A DNA stretch of 32,500 nt, taken from assembly GCA_030674155.1 (NCBI GenBank), contig CM060318.1, positions 82,729,696-82,762,195 on the forward strand, in the 5' to 3' direction. Positions 1-14,035 of the stretch are shown here, piece after piece; the first letter of the stretch is position 1; every line of letters starts with the position of its first letter. Origin of the DNA: Stramonita haemastoma. Its lineage: Eukaryota; Mollusca; Gastropoda; Neogastropoda; Muricidae. A program made the position numbers and the translations under genes. Below the pieces are notes generated by a model. That model searched no databases. It was not told where the DNA came from and saw nothing but the letters and a program-made list of their open reading frames with translations.

Positions 1-2
1 GG

Positions 3-722
3 ACAGATCTGAACCACATGTCTATTCACCCCCAAAAAACAAAATGCATGCTTATCACCACCAGACAAAAGCGACAAAATTTACCTCATAATCAGTTTTC
101 AATACATATAAAAAAGGAAGCAATCGAACAAACCCCTCATCACAAAGTTCTAGGAGTGACAATTGATGAAAATCTCAGCTGGATCTACCACATATCTCAC
201 CTATGCAAATACTTGTCCCAAAGAGTATACCAGTTGACTAAAATTAAACACTTCCTTGACTACCATTCAAGGAAATTATTCTTTCAAGCTTATATACAAT
301 CCTCAATAGACTATGCCTCAACCCTATGGGATTCTGCCAGTGCAAACACTATGAAACCCTTATCAAGTCTGTATAAACGTGCTCTCAAACTTATCCTCCT
401 GAAGAAAACAACATTACTTGACGTGGATTATACTCAGTTAAGTATTCTCCCCCTACAACAAAGACTAAAATATAACAAGGGCATCCTGATGTTTAAGATA
501 ATGGCAGGAGCTGTCCCCACATCCTTAAGAGATAAGTTCCCAATGAATCGTTCCAGAAATACTGAAAAGCCAAGTATCCCAATCCCAAGAATAGACTTGT
601 TCAAGTCCAGCTTACTATACTCAGGCCCTGTACTGTGGAACTCCCTTCCCGATTCAATTAAACAGCACCAATCATTGTCGACCTTCAAAAATCACCTAAT
701 GCACTTGATGCATCAAAACTAA
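3..722 (+). CDS. Non-LTR retrotransposon RT ORF, C-terminal part
   Basis: The frame is open from the left window edge (first complete codon at base 3) to a TAA at 720-722. The first visible ATG (18) is probably internal, because the residues before it (TDLNHMSIHP) align with ELNHMSLNP in the LINE RT at 3002-4258. It covers the region after the catalytic YADD-type motif: KTKCMLITT, HKVLGVTIDENLSW, then the thumb/C-terminal block ending in SGPVLWNSLPDSIKQ and a terminal FKNHL. This WNxLP...FKxxL ending is typical of Jockey/CR1-like LINE ORF2 proteins. It resembles the second LINE throughout (roughly half identical by eye), so the two are different subfamilies or old copies. The reading frame is intact within the window. 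The palm domain and endonuclease lie outside it, if they exist. Confidence 0.85.
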   Translation, partial: TDLNHMSIHPQKTKCMLITTRQKRQNLPHNQFSIHIKKEAIEQTPHHKVLGVTIDENLSWIYHISHLCKYLSQRVYQLTKIKHFLDYHSRKLFFQAYIQSSIDYASTLWDSASANTMKPLSSLYKRALKLILLKKTTLLDVDYTQLSILPLQQRLKYNKGILMFKIMAGAVPTSLRDKFPMNRSRNTEKPSIPIPRIDLFKSSLLYSGPVLWNSLPDSIKQHQSLSTFKNHLMHLMHQN

Positions 723-777
723 TGAACCAGTACTCATCCTGTTGGATATATATAATTCTCCCCCTTTCTCTCTCTTC

Positions 778-780
<3 letters not shown>
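723..780 (+). other. Start of LINE 3' flank
   Basis: Short non-coding stretch after the LINE stop codon, becoming CT-rich and running into a (TG)n array. No retroposon tail is recognisable here. The nearest tail with the matching signature is at 2831-2897, so the 3' end of this LINE may be that distant, with expanded microsatellites between, or may be lost. Confidence 0.35.

Positions 781-869
<89 letters not shown>
781..869. repeat. (TG)n microsatellite
   Basis: Uninterrupted TG dinucleotide array of about 44 units. The Cys-Val ORF across it is an artefact of the repeat. Confidence 0.98.
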
Positions 870-1622
<753 letters not shown>

Positions 1623-1650
1623 TGTGTGTGTGTGTGTGGGGTGTGTGTGT

Positions 1651-1744
<94 letters not shown>

Positions 1745-1784
1745 GTGGTGAGTGTGTTTGGGTGTTGTATGTGTGTGGGGGGGG
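1623..1784. repeat. Interrupted (TG)n microsatellite
   Basis: TG array with scattered GG, GCG and GGGG interruptions, ending in a G-run (1776-1784). Confidence 0.95.
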
Positions 1785-2133
1785 TGGATAATTGTTTTTA
1801 TTTGTCGTCTCCCCTTGTATTAAAATATTATGATTTGCATGACTTTTCTTGTTGTTGTTGATAGGTCCTACCTCAAGTTTTTGATGTTTTGTTCTTGTTT
1901 TTTTTTCTGTTTTAACTTTGCTGTTTGCTTTTGTTTCTTCTTTTTTTATATGAAGTATGAATGTAAAAGAAAGGATAATATTGTCACCTGATATGATTGT
2001 TTGACTTGTATCATTCTTCTTTTTTCTATGACTAAATTTTTTTTTTTTTTTAAAGAAAAAAACAACAACAAAAAACCTACCACCTCAAGTACATGTGCGC
2101 CTGCGGATATGTGCTTATAAATATAAGTGTGAG
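1785..2133. other. T-rich spacer
   Basis: No gene seen. It contains several poly-T runs, the longest around 2037-2051, followed by an A-rich stretch. Confidence 0.5.
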
Positions 2134-2144
2134 TAAGTGTGTGT

Positions 2145-2221
<77 letters not shown>

Positions 2222-2285
2222 TTTGTATGTGCATTTGCCTGCGAGCGTGCATGCGTGAGTGAGTTGCGTATATGCATGTATGTAC

Positions 2286-2316
<31 letters not shown>

Positions 2317-2388
2317 TGTATGTATGTATGTATGTATGTATGTATGTATGTATGTATGTATGTATGTATGTATGTATGTATGTATGTA

Positions 2389-2428
<40 letters not shown>
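2134..2428. repeat. Compound (TG)n-(TATG)n-(TG)n array
   Basis: (TG)n at 2134-2220, a short spacer, then about 30 TATG units from about 2276 to 2394, then (TG)n to 2428. The TATG core is flanked on both sides by TG arrays. The long ORFs on both strands here are repeat translations. Confidence 0.95.
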
Positions 2429-2431
<3 letters not shown>

Positions 2432-2830
2432 CCTACGTGTAGGAGTGAGTTTTACGTGTATTATTATCATACTATTATCACTATTGTTGATACTATTCTT
2501 ATCGTCATCATTAATCATTGTATTATCTTTAGTTCCTTCTGAGTTCATTTTGTTGTTATGAGTTGTAACAATGTTGTAGCTAAGTATTTTTGGGTGGACT
2601 TTTCTTGGTTGCTAAGTTGTTTATTTCATTATGTTTCTTTGGTTGCTCTTTATCTATTAACGTTTCTCTTTTCCTTTATAATCAAAATCATTCTATTGTG
2701 GCTTCTGATTTTCGTCTTCTGAAAGTGTGCATTTTTATTATCTTATTATGTATAATGTCCTTATTCCTTTATGTTGTTTGGTACTGCATATAGTTTACTG
2801 CTTAGTATCTTTTTATCTTGATGTTTTTCC
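2429..2830. other. T-rich spacer
   Basis: About 400 bases without a supported gene. It could be the degenerate 3' UTR of the LINE at 3-722, because a LINE-type tail follows directly, but no homology can be shown within the window. Confidence 0.4.
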
Positions 2831-2900
2831 CCTGAAAAGGGCGGGGACTGGATGTAAAAAAGCATATGAGTGCTTATCTATTATCCTCGAATAAAAGAAT
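2831..2900 (+). mobile_element. Retroposon 3' tail (LINE/SINE-A type)
   Basis: The block CCCCTGAAAAGGGCGGGG, then GGACTGGATGTAAAAAAGC, then a hairpin AAGCA-TATGAG-TGCTT (2860-2875), then ATTATCCTCGAATAAAAGAA. The same module ends every SINE-A copy and, diverged, the LINE 3' ends at 4811-4893 and 5207-5297. No SINE head or central domain precedes it, so it is either a severely 5'-truncated SINE-A or the 3' end of the LINE fragment at the left edge. An (CT)n array follows almost directly. Confidence 0.75.
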
Positions 2901-2904
2901 TTTG

Positions 2905-4258
<1,354 letters not shown>

Positions 4259-4318
4259 TCTTGTCTTATATAAAAAAAAAAAAGCATATTGTTTTCTTGT
4301 TAATCGAACAAAATGTCA

Positions 4319-4336
4319 GTCATGGTTTGCCATGAC
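4319..4336 (+). other. Perfect hairpin in LINE 3' UTR
   Basis: GTCATGGTTTGCCATGAC forms a 7-bp perfect stem with a 4-nt loop, 60 bases after the RT stop codon. Whether it is functional is unknown. Confidence 0.7.
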
Positions 4337-4383
4337 TTCATTTAATCATGTTTTACATATGTCTTTTTATCAGCTGTCTGTCA

Positions 4384-4430
4384 TTCTCTGTCTGTCTGTC
4401 TGTCTGTATGTCTGTCTGTCTGCCTGCCTG
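4384..4430. repeat. (CTGT)n microsatellite
   Basis: About 10 imperfect CTGT units, with CTAT and CTGC variants, inside the LINE 3' UTR. Confidence 0.9.
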
Positions 4431-4503
4431 TGAAACTGAGTGTCTTTAGTCTGTCCGTCTGTCTGTATTCTATCTCTCATCTGCCTGTCTATCCCTTCTC
4501 TGT

Positions 4504-4606
4504 CAGTCTCTACTCTACTCTGCTCTGCTCTGCTCTGCTCTACTCTACTCTACTCTACTCTACTCTACTCTACTCTACTTACTCTACTCTACTCTACTCT
4601 ATCTCT
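4504..4606. repeat. (CTCTA/CTCTG)n microsatellite
   Basis: About 18 pentamer units: CTCTA, then a block of CTCTG, then CTCTA again, ending in CT-rich sequence. It lies within the LINE 3' UTR. Confidence 0.95.
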
Positions 4607-4810
4607 CTCTAGTCAATCATATTTTTTATTTTCTAATCTGATTTTGTGATTTTGTTCTCTCATTTTGTAAAAGATAAAGCATAAGCGTAGAAAATGTTTC
4701 TTGTATTTGGATGATGTTATGGATTTTTTTTTCTTTTTTCTTCACTCATACAATGTATATGTGCAGTTTGTTTGTTATTGCTATGCCTTTCTTTTATTTT
4801 CTTCCTTTTT

Positions 4811-6087
<1,277 letters not shown>

Positions 6088-6137
<50 letters not shown>
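6088..6137. repeat. (AT)n microsatellite
   Basis: About 25 AT units. Confidence 0.95.
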
Positions 6138-6139
<2 letters not shown>

Positions 6140-6204
6140 TTGTAGCCATTATCTATATATGACATACTATGATATATGCATATTCATCAATCTATATGTT
6201 TACA

Positions 6205-6545
6205 GTCATACATACATACATAGTGTCATGCATACACACATACATACATAGTGTCATACATACACACATACATACATGCATACATACATACATACATACA
6301 TACATACATACATACATACATACATACATACATACATACATACATACATACATACATACATACATACATACATAAAATACATACATACATGCATGCATGC
6401 ATGCATGCGTGCATACATGCATACATGCATACATGCATACATGCATACGTACATACGTACATACGTATGTACATACATACATACATACGTACGTACATAC
6501 ATACGTACATACGTACATACATACATACATACATACATACATACA

Positions 6546-6576
<31 letters not shown>

Positions 6577-6669
6577 CATACATACATACATACATACATA
6601 CATACATACATACATACATACATACATACATACATACATACATACATACATACATACATACATACATAC
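6205..6669. repeat. (CATA)n array with variant core
   Basis: About 465 bases of CATA units. The flanks (6280-6374 and 6515-6669) are nearly pure. The middle (6375-6514) carries CATG, GCATACAT and CGTACATA variants and includes palindromic stretches. The Tyr-Ile-His-Thr ORFs on both strands are repeat translations. Confidence 0.97.
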
Positions 6670-6890
6670 AAGGAGTATGAAGTAGTTCCCAATCTATTTC
6701 CTGAATAAACCTTTTCGCCTTCTCTAGCCGTCCACGTCAGTCACTGGCAGCCCATTTAGGAGAGACAGGGTGGGGAGTGGAGTGCCCTGATTGCATCAGT
6801 GTTGCTTCAGTCTCGCTGGGAGAGGGCAGAGGTGTGAGAGGCTGGAGAAAAAAGTCACCAGCAGTGCAAATATATCGTGTTCCGGTCCTT
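6670..6890. other. Unique spacer
   Basis: No gene or repeat recognised. GC content is higher than in the neighbouring arrays. Confidence 0.5.
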
Positions 6891-7070
6891 GCCTTATGTC
6901 TGATTGTCTTGCCTTATGTCTGATTGTCTTGCCTTATGTGTGATTGTCTTGCCTTAGGTCTGATTGTCTTGCCTTAGGTCTGATTGTCTTGCCTTAGGTC
7001 TGATTGTCTTGCCTTAGGTGTGATTGTCTTGCCTTAGGTCTGATTGTCTTGCCTTAGGTCTGATTGTCTC
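6891..7070 (+). repeat. 20-bp minisatellite, 9 units
   Basis: Nine head-to-tail units, all exactly 20 bp, consensus GCCTTAGGTCTGATTGTCTT. Units 1-3 have TATG where units 4-9 have TAGG, and units 3 and 7 carry G instead of C at position 10. There are no spacers between units, so it is not a CRISPR array. Confidence 0.97.
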
Positions 7071-7404
7071 GTCGGTTAGTCAAAATTTGCTATATGTCTG
7101 TATGTGTAAATGCTTGCCTGTCTGTCTGTGCTTCTATATGTTTGTCTGTACGTATGTGTGTTTGTCTTCCTGTCTTTCTATGTGTTTCTCTGTCTGTATG
7201 TTTGTGTGCTCGGTTGGTTGGTTTAAAAAGGTGTTACACGTATAAAAACCATTGGGTATGGTGCACGTAAACATTGTGAACGATGTTTCTGTGCGTTAAG
7301 ACCTTGTTTCATTTGTTTGTTTGCCTACTGCACTTGCTTGCTTTACCTGTGTCTGAATGTCCTTCTGCAGACCGTTTGGGTTTTTCTGGGTTTTTTTTTT
7401 TAAT
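7071..7404. other. Degenerate TGTC/TTTG-rich spacer
   Basis: No gene seen. The left half is rich in imperfect CTGT and GTTT tetramers, probably a decayed microsatellite. Confidence 0.5.
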
Positions 7405-7476
7405 AAGAGAGAGAGAGAGACAGAGACAGAGAGCTAGAGAGAGATAGAGACAGAGAGACAGAGAGAGACTGAGACT
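7405..7476. repeat. (GA)n/(CAGA)n microsatellite
   Basis: Imperfect GA array with CAGAGA and TAGAGA units. Confidence 0.9.
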
Positions 7477-7866
7477 AAATGTGAGCGTAAACGAAGACGC
7501 AAAGCAAATAACTATATACACCAAAAGCGGAAGCGACAATGAAAACCACAGACTCAATTTGCATATATCAAAAGCGAATAAAACATCACTTTATTTCTCT
7601 CACCTATCCCTAAGCGAGACACTATGTAGCCATACATACCAGAGTTTCCTGATTCACTCTGTGAATGAACCACTTTATCTTCCAGATAAGGTCATTCGGT
7701 GTTGGTCAAATTCTCATCTGGGGACAACAAAGACGAAATTTGTTCTTTTGATTCCCTGAACATCCCATAGGACTGGAAGTGTAGGGAGGAATGATGAAAG
7801 ACATGTACGGGCCAATATACCCTAAATTGATTTGACGGCTGCTGTCCCTCTTCTCGCGTATTGGTT
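7477..7866. other. Unique spacer with unsupported ORF
   Basis: A 92-residue plus-strand ORF (7481-7759) has ordinary composition but no motif, signal or relative that I recognise. I do not call it a gene. Confidence 0.4.
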
Positions 7867-7897
7867 ATGGTTCTGTCTGCCTGTCTGCCTGTCTGCC

Positions 7898-7948
<51 letters not shown>

Positions 7949-8077
7949 ATGTATGTGTGTATGTGTGTATGTGTGTATGTGTGTATGTATGTATGTATGT
8001 ATGTATGTATGTATGTATGTATGTATGTATGTATGTATGTATGTATGTATGTATGTATGTATGTATGTATGTATGTT
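7867..8077. repeat. Compound (CTGT)n-(TATG)n array
   Basis: CTGT/CTGC units (7867-7948) pass through alternating TATG and TGTG (7948-7985) into pure TATG (to 8077). Confidence 0.97.
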
Positions 8078-8285
8078 CGAAGTCCATTGGAAGAGTTCAA
8101 AATTTTTGCTGTGGAACATAAAGACAGAGAGAGAGAGACAATCATTTATGGAACACATAGACAAAAATTAAGTAGTAGAAAATTAGATCTGAGAAACAAA
8201 AAACGGTCAAAAAATTATTACACGTTCTTGGTAGACAGTGTTGTTAAATGAAAAGCTCCTGAATCATTCTTTAGACAGACATACA
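8078..8285. other. Unique spacer
   Basis: No gene recognised between two arrays. Confidence 0.5.
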
Positions 8286-8295
8286 GTAGAAAAAA

Positions 8296-8347
<52 letters not shown>

Positions 8348-8370
8348 GAAGGAAGGAAAAAAGGAAGGAA

Positions 8371-8436
<66 letters not shown>

Positions 8437-8566
8437 AAAAGAAAGAAAGAAAGAAGGAAAGAAAGAAAAGAAAGAAAGAAAAAAACAAGAAAAACAGCAA
8501 GACAGCAAGAAAGAAAGAAAGAAAGAAAGACAGAAAGAAAGAAAGAAAGAAAGAAAGAAGAAGAAA

Positions 8567-8639
<73 letters not shown>

Positions 8640-8690
8640 ACAAAGAAACAAAGAAAGAACCAAAGAAACAAAGAAAAAACACACTAAGAT
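8286..8690. repeat. (GAAA)n purine-strand array
   Basis: About 400 bases of GAAA units with GGAA and GAA variants. The plus strand is almost purely purine, with only a few C interruptions near 8485-8530 and 8640-8675. Lys-Glu-Arg and Phe-Leu-Ser ORFs here are artefacts. Confidence 0.97.
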
Positions 8691-9035
8691 ACTTTCCTAA
8701 CAGGCAGACGTTGAATAAAAGGGTACCGGTTCCAGATCCAGCATACAAAGTGTATAGGAGTTTTGTTTTGTTTGTTTTTTAATTACTACTTACCAAGACA
8801 ATCATCTGCTTTTGGTGACATCCCTGTTAAAGACAATAAGACCAGGAGAGGGGGAAAGAGGTCCAGTCATTTTTTTGAAGTACTAGTTAGGTTAAAGGGA
8901 AGAAAGTGAACACGATGAGAGTCAGTTCATGCCAGGAATAAAGAATTTAGCGGCATTCCCTTTCACATACCGTAGATGATTGTCTGCTTGTCGAACCATG
9001 ATGATTATCTGACTATTTTGTTAATAACTGGGTAA
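8691..9035. other. Unique spacer
   Basis: About 345 bases without a supported gene or repeat. Confidence 0.5.
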
Positions 9036-9160
9036 GTCTTTCTGTCTGTCTGTCTATCTGTCTATCTGTCTATCTGTCTGTCTCTGTCTCTGTCTCTGTC
9101 TCTCTCTGTCTCTCTCTGTCTCTCTCTGTCTCTCTGTCTCTCTGTCTCTCTGTCTCTCTG

Positions 9161-9227
<67 letters not shown>

Positions 9228-9228
9228 G
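9036..9228. repeat. Compound CTGT/CTAT/CTCT array
   Basis: CTGT and CTAT tetramers grade into CTCTGT hexamers and then pure (CT)n, a mutation series between related units. Confidence 0.95.
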
Positions 9229-9459
9229 TATGGCGAAACGCAACAAAACAAAAAAATAAATCCTGATATCAAAACCCTGCTGTTGACACAATATTCCATT
9301 ACCGAAATTGCTATACCCAACATGATCGTGTTAGGGAGACAGGGAAAATTGGGGAGACGGATATTGAGAGAAAAAGAGGGGACAGTTTGGAAGGAATAAT
9401 TCTGTAGACACAGGGCTCTGCATACACACACTGCCAAAGTGTATAGGCAAGGTTTGGGG

Positions 9460-9460
<1 letters not shown>
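9229..9460. other. Unique spacer
   Basis: No gene recognised. Confidence 0.5.
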
Positions 9461-10257
<797 letters not shown>

Positions 10258-10386
10258 TAGACCTTGGTCCCTCCATGGACCCCCCTCCCCCCCCTGGGGG
10301 GATTTATGGGTGCATTTTTCTGAAACTTTGTTTATTTTAACGTTTTATGGTATATGTTACCCTCATGTAACCAGGTTATTTCAGGA
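10258..10386 (+). repeat. Left terminal inverted repeat
   Basis: It starts TAGACCTTGGTCC. A C-rich block then ends TGGGGGGATTT, and the conserved inner part is TATGTTACCCTC ... CAGGTTATTTCAGGA. Weaker similarity to the right end may continue to about 10445 (ATATTTAGGGGGTGAGG). Confidence 0.65.
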
Positions 10387-10661
10387 TATACAAGCAATTC
10401 AATATGGTAACCCTTCAGAAGGCAAATATTTAGGGGGTGAGGTTAATTTACATTATTGATATAAATATATTCTTACACATTCATATCAAATTTGGTACCA
10501 AAATAAAGGGTATTAAACAGGCTATCAACATATGTTAATGTCACCACTGCACAAGGAACGCCTGTCCCATATTTTAAAAACAAAACAGAAAATTGAAATG
10601 AAAACGCCGTACAATCCTGTCCTGCCTTCAACATCTACCTGCCAAAGTGTATAACGTTTAT
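10387..10661. other. Non-coding interior of TIR element
   Basis: No coding sequence recognised on either strand. Subterminal region of the candidate transposon. Confidence 0.4.
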
Positions 10662-10862
<201 letters not shown>

Positions 10863-10974
10863 ACATTCGAATTTGTTAAAACTGTAAATTGCTGTTGATT
10901 GCTTGTGTGTTGTGTAGGTCGAATGCAAGCGCTTTGATTTGTTTTTACAAGATATAGCGCTATACAAGTTCCAT

Positions 10975-11053
<79 letters not shown>
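10863..11053 (+). mobile_element. Retroposon 3' end with (ATT)n tail
   Basis: The sequence CAAGCGCTTTGATTTG...ATAGCGCTATACAAGTTCCATGTA is followed by about 25 TTA units (10978-11053). AGCGCT occurs twice and can pair. This GCGCTATA...(ATT)n ending resembles a widespread invertebrate retroposon 3' end. The tail stops where the minus-strand pseudogene reading frame begins, so it inserted into and truncated that gene. Confidence 0.6.
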
Positions 11054-12879
11054 GTTCAGTGACAGGGTGGTGGATGGGTGCCATATAGTCCACAGTAGAC
11101 TGCTTCTTTTCTGTCCCTTCTCCTGTGAGTGATACCCACCCTCCCCATCCCGGGACAAGTTGACTTCCATTTGTGGCCTGGAATCTGGAGAAGAAAAAAC
11201 ACACCAAAAAATCAGCAAGTTGAGCTTTGTAGACTGCCTCTGTGTTTGAGAAATGAGTTCCCACAACATGCAACTTAGGCAAAGCATGGAGGAACATCAT
11301 GTGGCTCATACTGCACTGAGCATTGGCGGTCCTGATAATGAGGAGGAGGTTCTGTCTGAGACAGAAAAGTGTCAGGCATTGTGTCCCCAGTAACCTCTTG
11401 AATGACAATGCCATGAGTGGAGTGGGTGGTGTTGGCTCCTGATGGAGTTTCTTCGTTCAGGTCAAAGTTTTCCCAGCAAAAATGGATAACCTTGTTCTCT
11501 GTCAAACTCACTGTTGAAGGAAGACTTGCGCACTGAAGTACAAAATTGGCCATAGCAGTCTCAAATCGCACAATGGTTTTGTATCCAGCAACATGACCAA
11601 ACCTATTCAACAGACTTATGATTTCAGAGCTGCCAGTTACATGTCTGACAGACATTCCAAGCAAAACATGTTTAGGCATTTTCCACTTCCCTCCTGTCAC
11701 AGATTAGCATATGTCCTGGACAATTAAGGATGCCAATCTGGTGGTTTTGGGTTGCTCCATAGAACTACTCTTTCCAGATAGCAGTGTTTTTAGAAAGTCT
11801 GTGAAAATATCTGGAAGTTTAACAGCATCAGACTGAAGAAATTCTGCAAAAGGAGGCCATGGCATATCAGGTGTTGCCCTGAAAGCATCCATAATGTATC
11901 GGCGAAGAACATATGCAGATTCCTCAAGACGTCTTTCTTCTGAAGCTGCTGACACAAATGCTGTCTCAACTGCCTGACCCTGGGCAAGTTCATCACAATA
12001 AACAAGATCACTGCGGTGGTTCGGAGCCCAGAATTGAATTCTGAAGCCAAAATGTTTCTTTTTTCTTTCAGTTTGTAAGTCTCGTATCCTGGGTTGTAGA
12101 AGTCAGGAGAATGTTGTTGCATGTATTCACAGTACTTCTCACCTAGCATGGTCATTCTCTCCACCTGTGAACCTCTGATTATTGCATTTTCATCATACTC
12201 GCATATGTACTCAAATGCCCTCTCGTGTGCCTGTAGCCGCTCAGTAGTTTTCTGGTCTGTTGATGTTTCAGCATGCCTGTCTTCACATCTCAGATAGTCT
12301 TTTCTACAACCTTCGTGATAGTGAGCTTCACGTACTACAAGATCTGTATCTTGATAATGAGTGAAAATGTCATCTTGTTTAGTTTTAGCTGCATCCTGTA
12401 TAGACTGTTCTGCTGTCTTGGTGATACATTTTACAAGGTTTCCAAAACATGGAACCCCTTTTGAAACTTTCTTTTTGAATTTCTTCTTGTAAAAAATGCA
12501 ACTGTCCTTTGGAAGCAATGGGCCTGAAGTAGCAACAGTCCTTTAGGTTTTGATGGTCCTGCAACCTCTTCACTACCTGTCTCACGCTTTCTTTTCCTGG
12601 CAAATTTCACACTTGTAAACTGTGCATAGCAGCTTCTGTGATAACCATAGCGTGTAAAGTTAAGGTCTCCTGGAATACAATTGCAAATCTCATCTAGTCT
12701 ATGACATGCCACATCTGAAGAACGTCTCAAGTGAAGAGACTTTCAAATAGTTTTTTTGTGCTTTCTTCAGTTAGTGGAGTTACAGTCTTTTCTGTTATTT
12801 TGGAAATGAGTTACACCCTGAAAGTTTTTCTTTTGCACTTAAATGTACTTTTGAAGGTCACTGGATGTTCATCTGCCAT
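11053..12879 (-). pseudogene. Broken transposase-like Cys/His protein gene
   Basis: Reading on the minus strand, a plausible ATG at 12879 opens about 610 codons spread over several frames. Visible disruptions are an in-frame TAA at 12811-12813, a shift at about 12730, a shift near 12530-12560, a shift near 12050, an in-frame TAA at 11704-11706, and a shift near 11300. The N-terminal half has two metal-binding-like modules, one ending YGYHRSCYAQFT and one beginning CIFYKKKFKKK and ending EAHYHEGCRKDYLR. The second half contains PKHVLLGMSVRHVTGS, LLNRFGHVAGYKTI, WENFDLNEETPSGANTTH and QLVPGWGGW. These blocks resemble a large uncharacterised protein family expanded in invertebrate genomes and, I believe, transposon-borne. 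The 3' end is cut by the (ATT)n-tailed retroposon. Its position inside terminal inverted repeats supports a transposase role. Introns or assembly errors could explain part of the damage. Confidence 0.7.
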
Positions 12880-12956
12880 GTTGAAATGTTCATTTTATAC
12901 AGGAAACGTCACATGGGGAAGATGAAATACACTTTCAGTGAGAGACTGCACACTTG

Positions 12957-13222
12957 CCAATGACTCCACTCTCCTCAAAAGTCTTTCGGATAAGACTGTA
13001 AACCGAGGCCCCGTGTGCGAACGTACCCAGAACGTCTTACGCACACGTTAAATCATGTTCCGCTTTTCGTAAGAGTAGGCCATTGTGTGCGGGTGGGAAC
13101 AGATGAAAATATTTACACAACTGCATACACACGGGGACTGGATGAAAAAAGCACATGAGTGCTTATTCCATTATCCTCGATATAAAAGAATAAAATAAAA
13201 ATAAAAATAAATAAAATAAAAT
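12957..13222 (+). mobile_element. SINE-A, 5'-truncated
   Basis: It begins in the central domain (GACTCCACTCTCC, TCTTTCGGATAAGACTGTAAACC), continues through CGTGTGCGAACG and the TTCCGCTTTTCG block, and ends in the shared tail with hairpin AAGCAC-ATGA-GTGCTT (13149-13164) and an AAATA-rich terminal repeat. The tRNA-like head is missing. It lies inside the TIR element just upstream of the pseudogene, so it inserted after the transposon did. Confidence 0.85.
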
Positions 13223-13389
13223 GACCTGAAACATGATGATTAAAATGGATACTAAAAGTACTACTCAACAGTTTGCCTTATCCCCAACGTTTGTGGTGGA
13301 GGACGCGGAACTGAAAAGAACAGCGAATTATGACCACGCCTTGTTCTATTTTTAGATGTATGCTATCGTGTGTCACTTGAATGTGCTGT

Positions 13390-13390
<1 letters not shown>
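13223..13390. other. Interior of TIR element, no gene
   Basis: No coding or repeat assignment possible. Confidence 0.4.

Positions 13391-13440
<50 letters not shown>
13391..13440. repeat. (GT)n microsatellite
   Basis: About 25 GT units followed by ACACGCGTGTGCACGCGCGCG. Confidence 0.95.
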
Positions 13441-13443
<3 letters not shown>

Positions 13444-14035
13444 ACGCGTGTGCACGCGCGCGACTGATCTGCATAGACGTCTATTATGTGTAATTTCTTG
13501 AGGAAAAAAAAAGAAACTAAAAAAAATCATAGACTCAAAGGGCTGTGGTTAACACATCCTCTTCGTTAATTTAATGATACTTATGGCTGTTGCAGTACTT
13601 ACTGTGTGTTACAGACATTCTCTGATCAATAATAACATCTTGATCTAGACTTATTTGTGCATACTTTGTGGAACATACTGATAGTTGGATACATTTCTGG
13701 CACCGGACACACAAGGCGTGAGATGAGAAAGTGCCGCTCAACTGATGGTGAGAGAACGGAACAGTGCTCGGCTGTGGTTGAGTGGTAAGACAGATTTCAG
13801 CTGCGCGCGGTTCGGACGGCCGCGCATTAAAGTCATCACTGTAGTTTTGTTTTAAATAGGTCAGCAAAAAACTGTGCCTATATAATTGGGAAAATTATAC
13901 TAGATGCTATTCACAATAAAATTATGAGAAGTTAAGCCAGATTTTGTGCAATAATCGCAGCGTGAACATCCCTACCCCAAAAACCTAAATATAGGGCGCA
14001 AAGAGGGGAAAATACACTGTTGATACACCTCTCAC
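13441..14035. other. Right interior of TIR element
   Basis: No supported gene. A 98-residue minus-strand ORF (13571-13867) has a Cys/His-rich end but no recognised family. A loosely tRNA-like string near 13768-13830 is too weak to call. Confidence 0.35.

Noticed and set aside
6891..7070. Possible CRISPR array
   Set aside because: The 20-bp units are contiguous with no spacers, and the genome is eukaryotic in character.
7481..7759. 92-codon ORF with ordinary composition
   Set aside because: No motif, homologue, signal or conserved neighbour recognised; ORFs of this size occur by chance in this window.
12811..12813. Intron explanation for the stops in the transposase-like gene
   Set aside because: Not fully excluded, but no clear donor-acceptor pairs bridge the frame changes and several are single-base shifts, so decay is simpler.
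13768..13830. tRNA-like string GGTTGAGTGGTAAGAC with GGTTCGG
   Set aside because: A-box similarity only; the B box is incomplete and no SINE body follows.
13571..13867. 98-codon minus-strand ORF with Cys/His-rich end, possible upstream exon of the transposase-like gene
   Set aside because: Cys spacing fits no motif I know, and nothing links it to the gene at 11053-12879.
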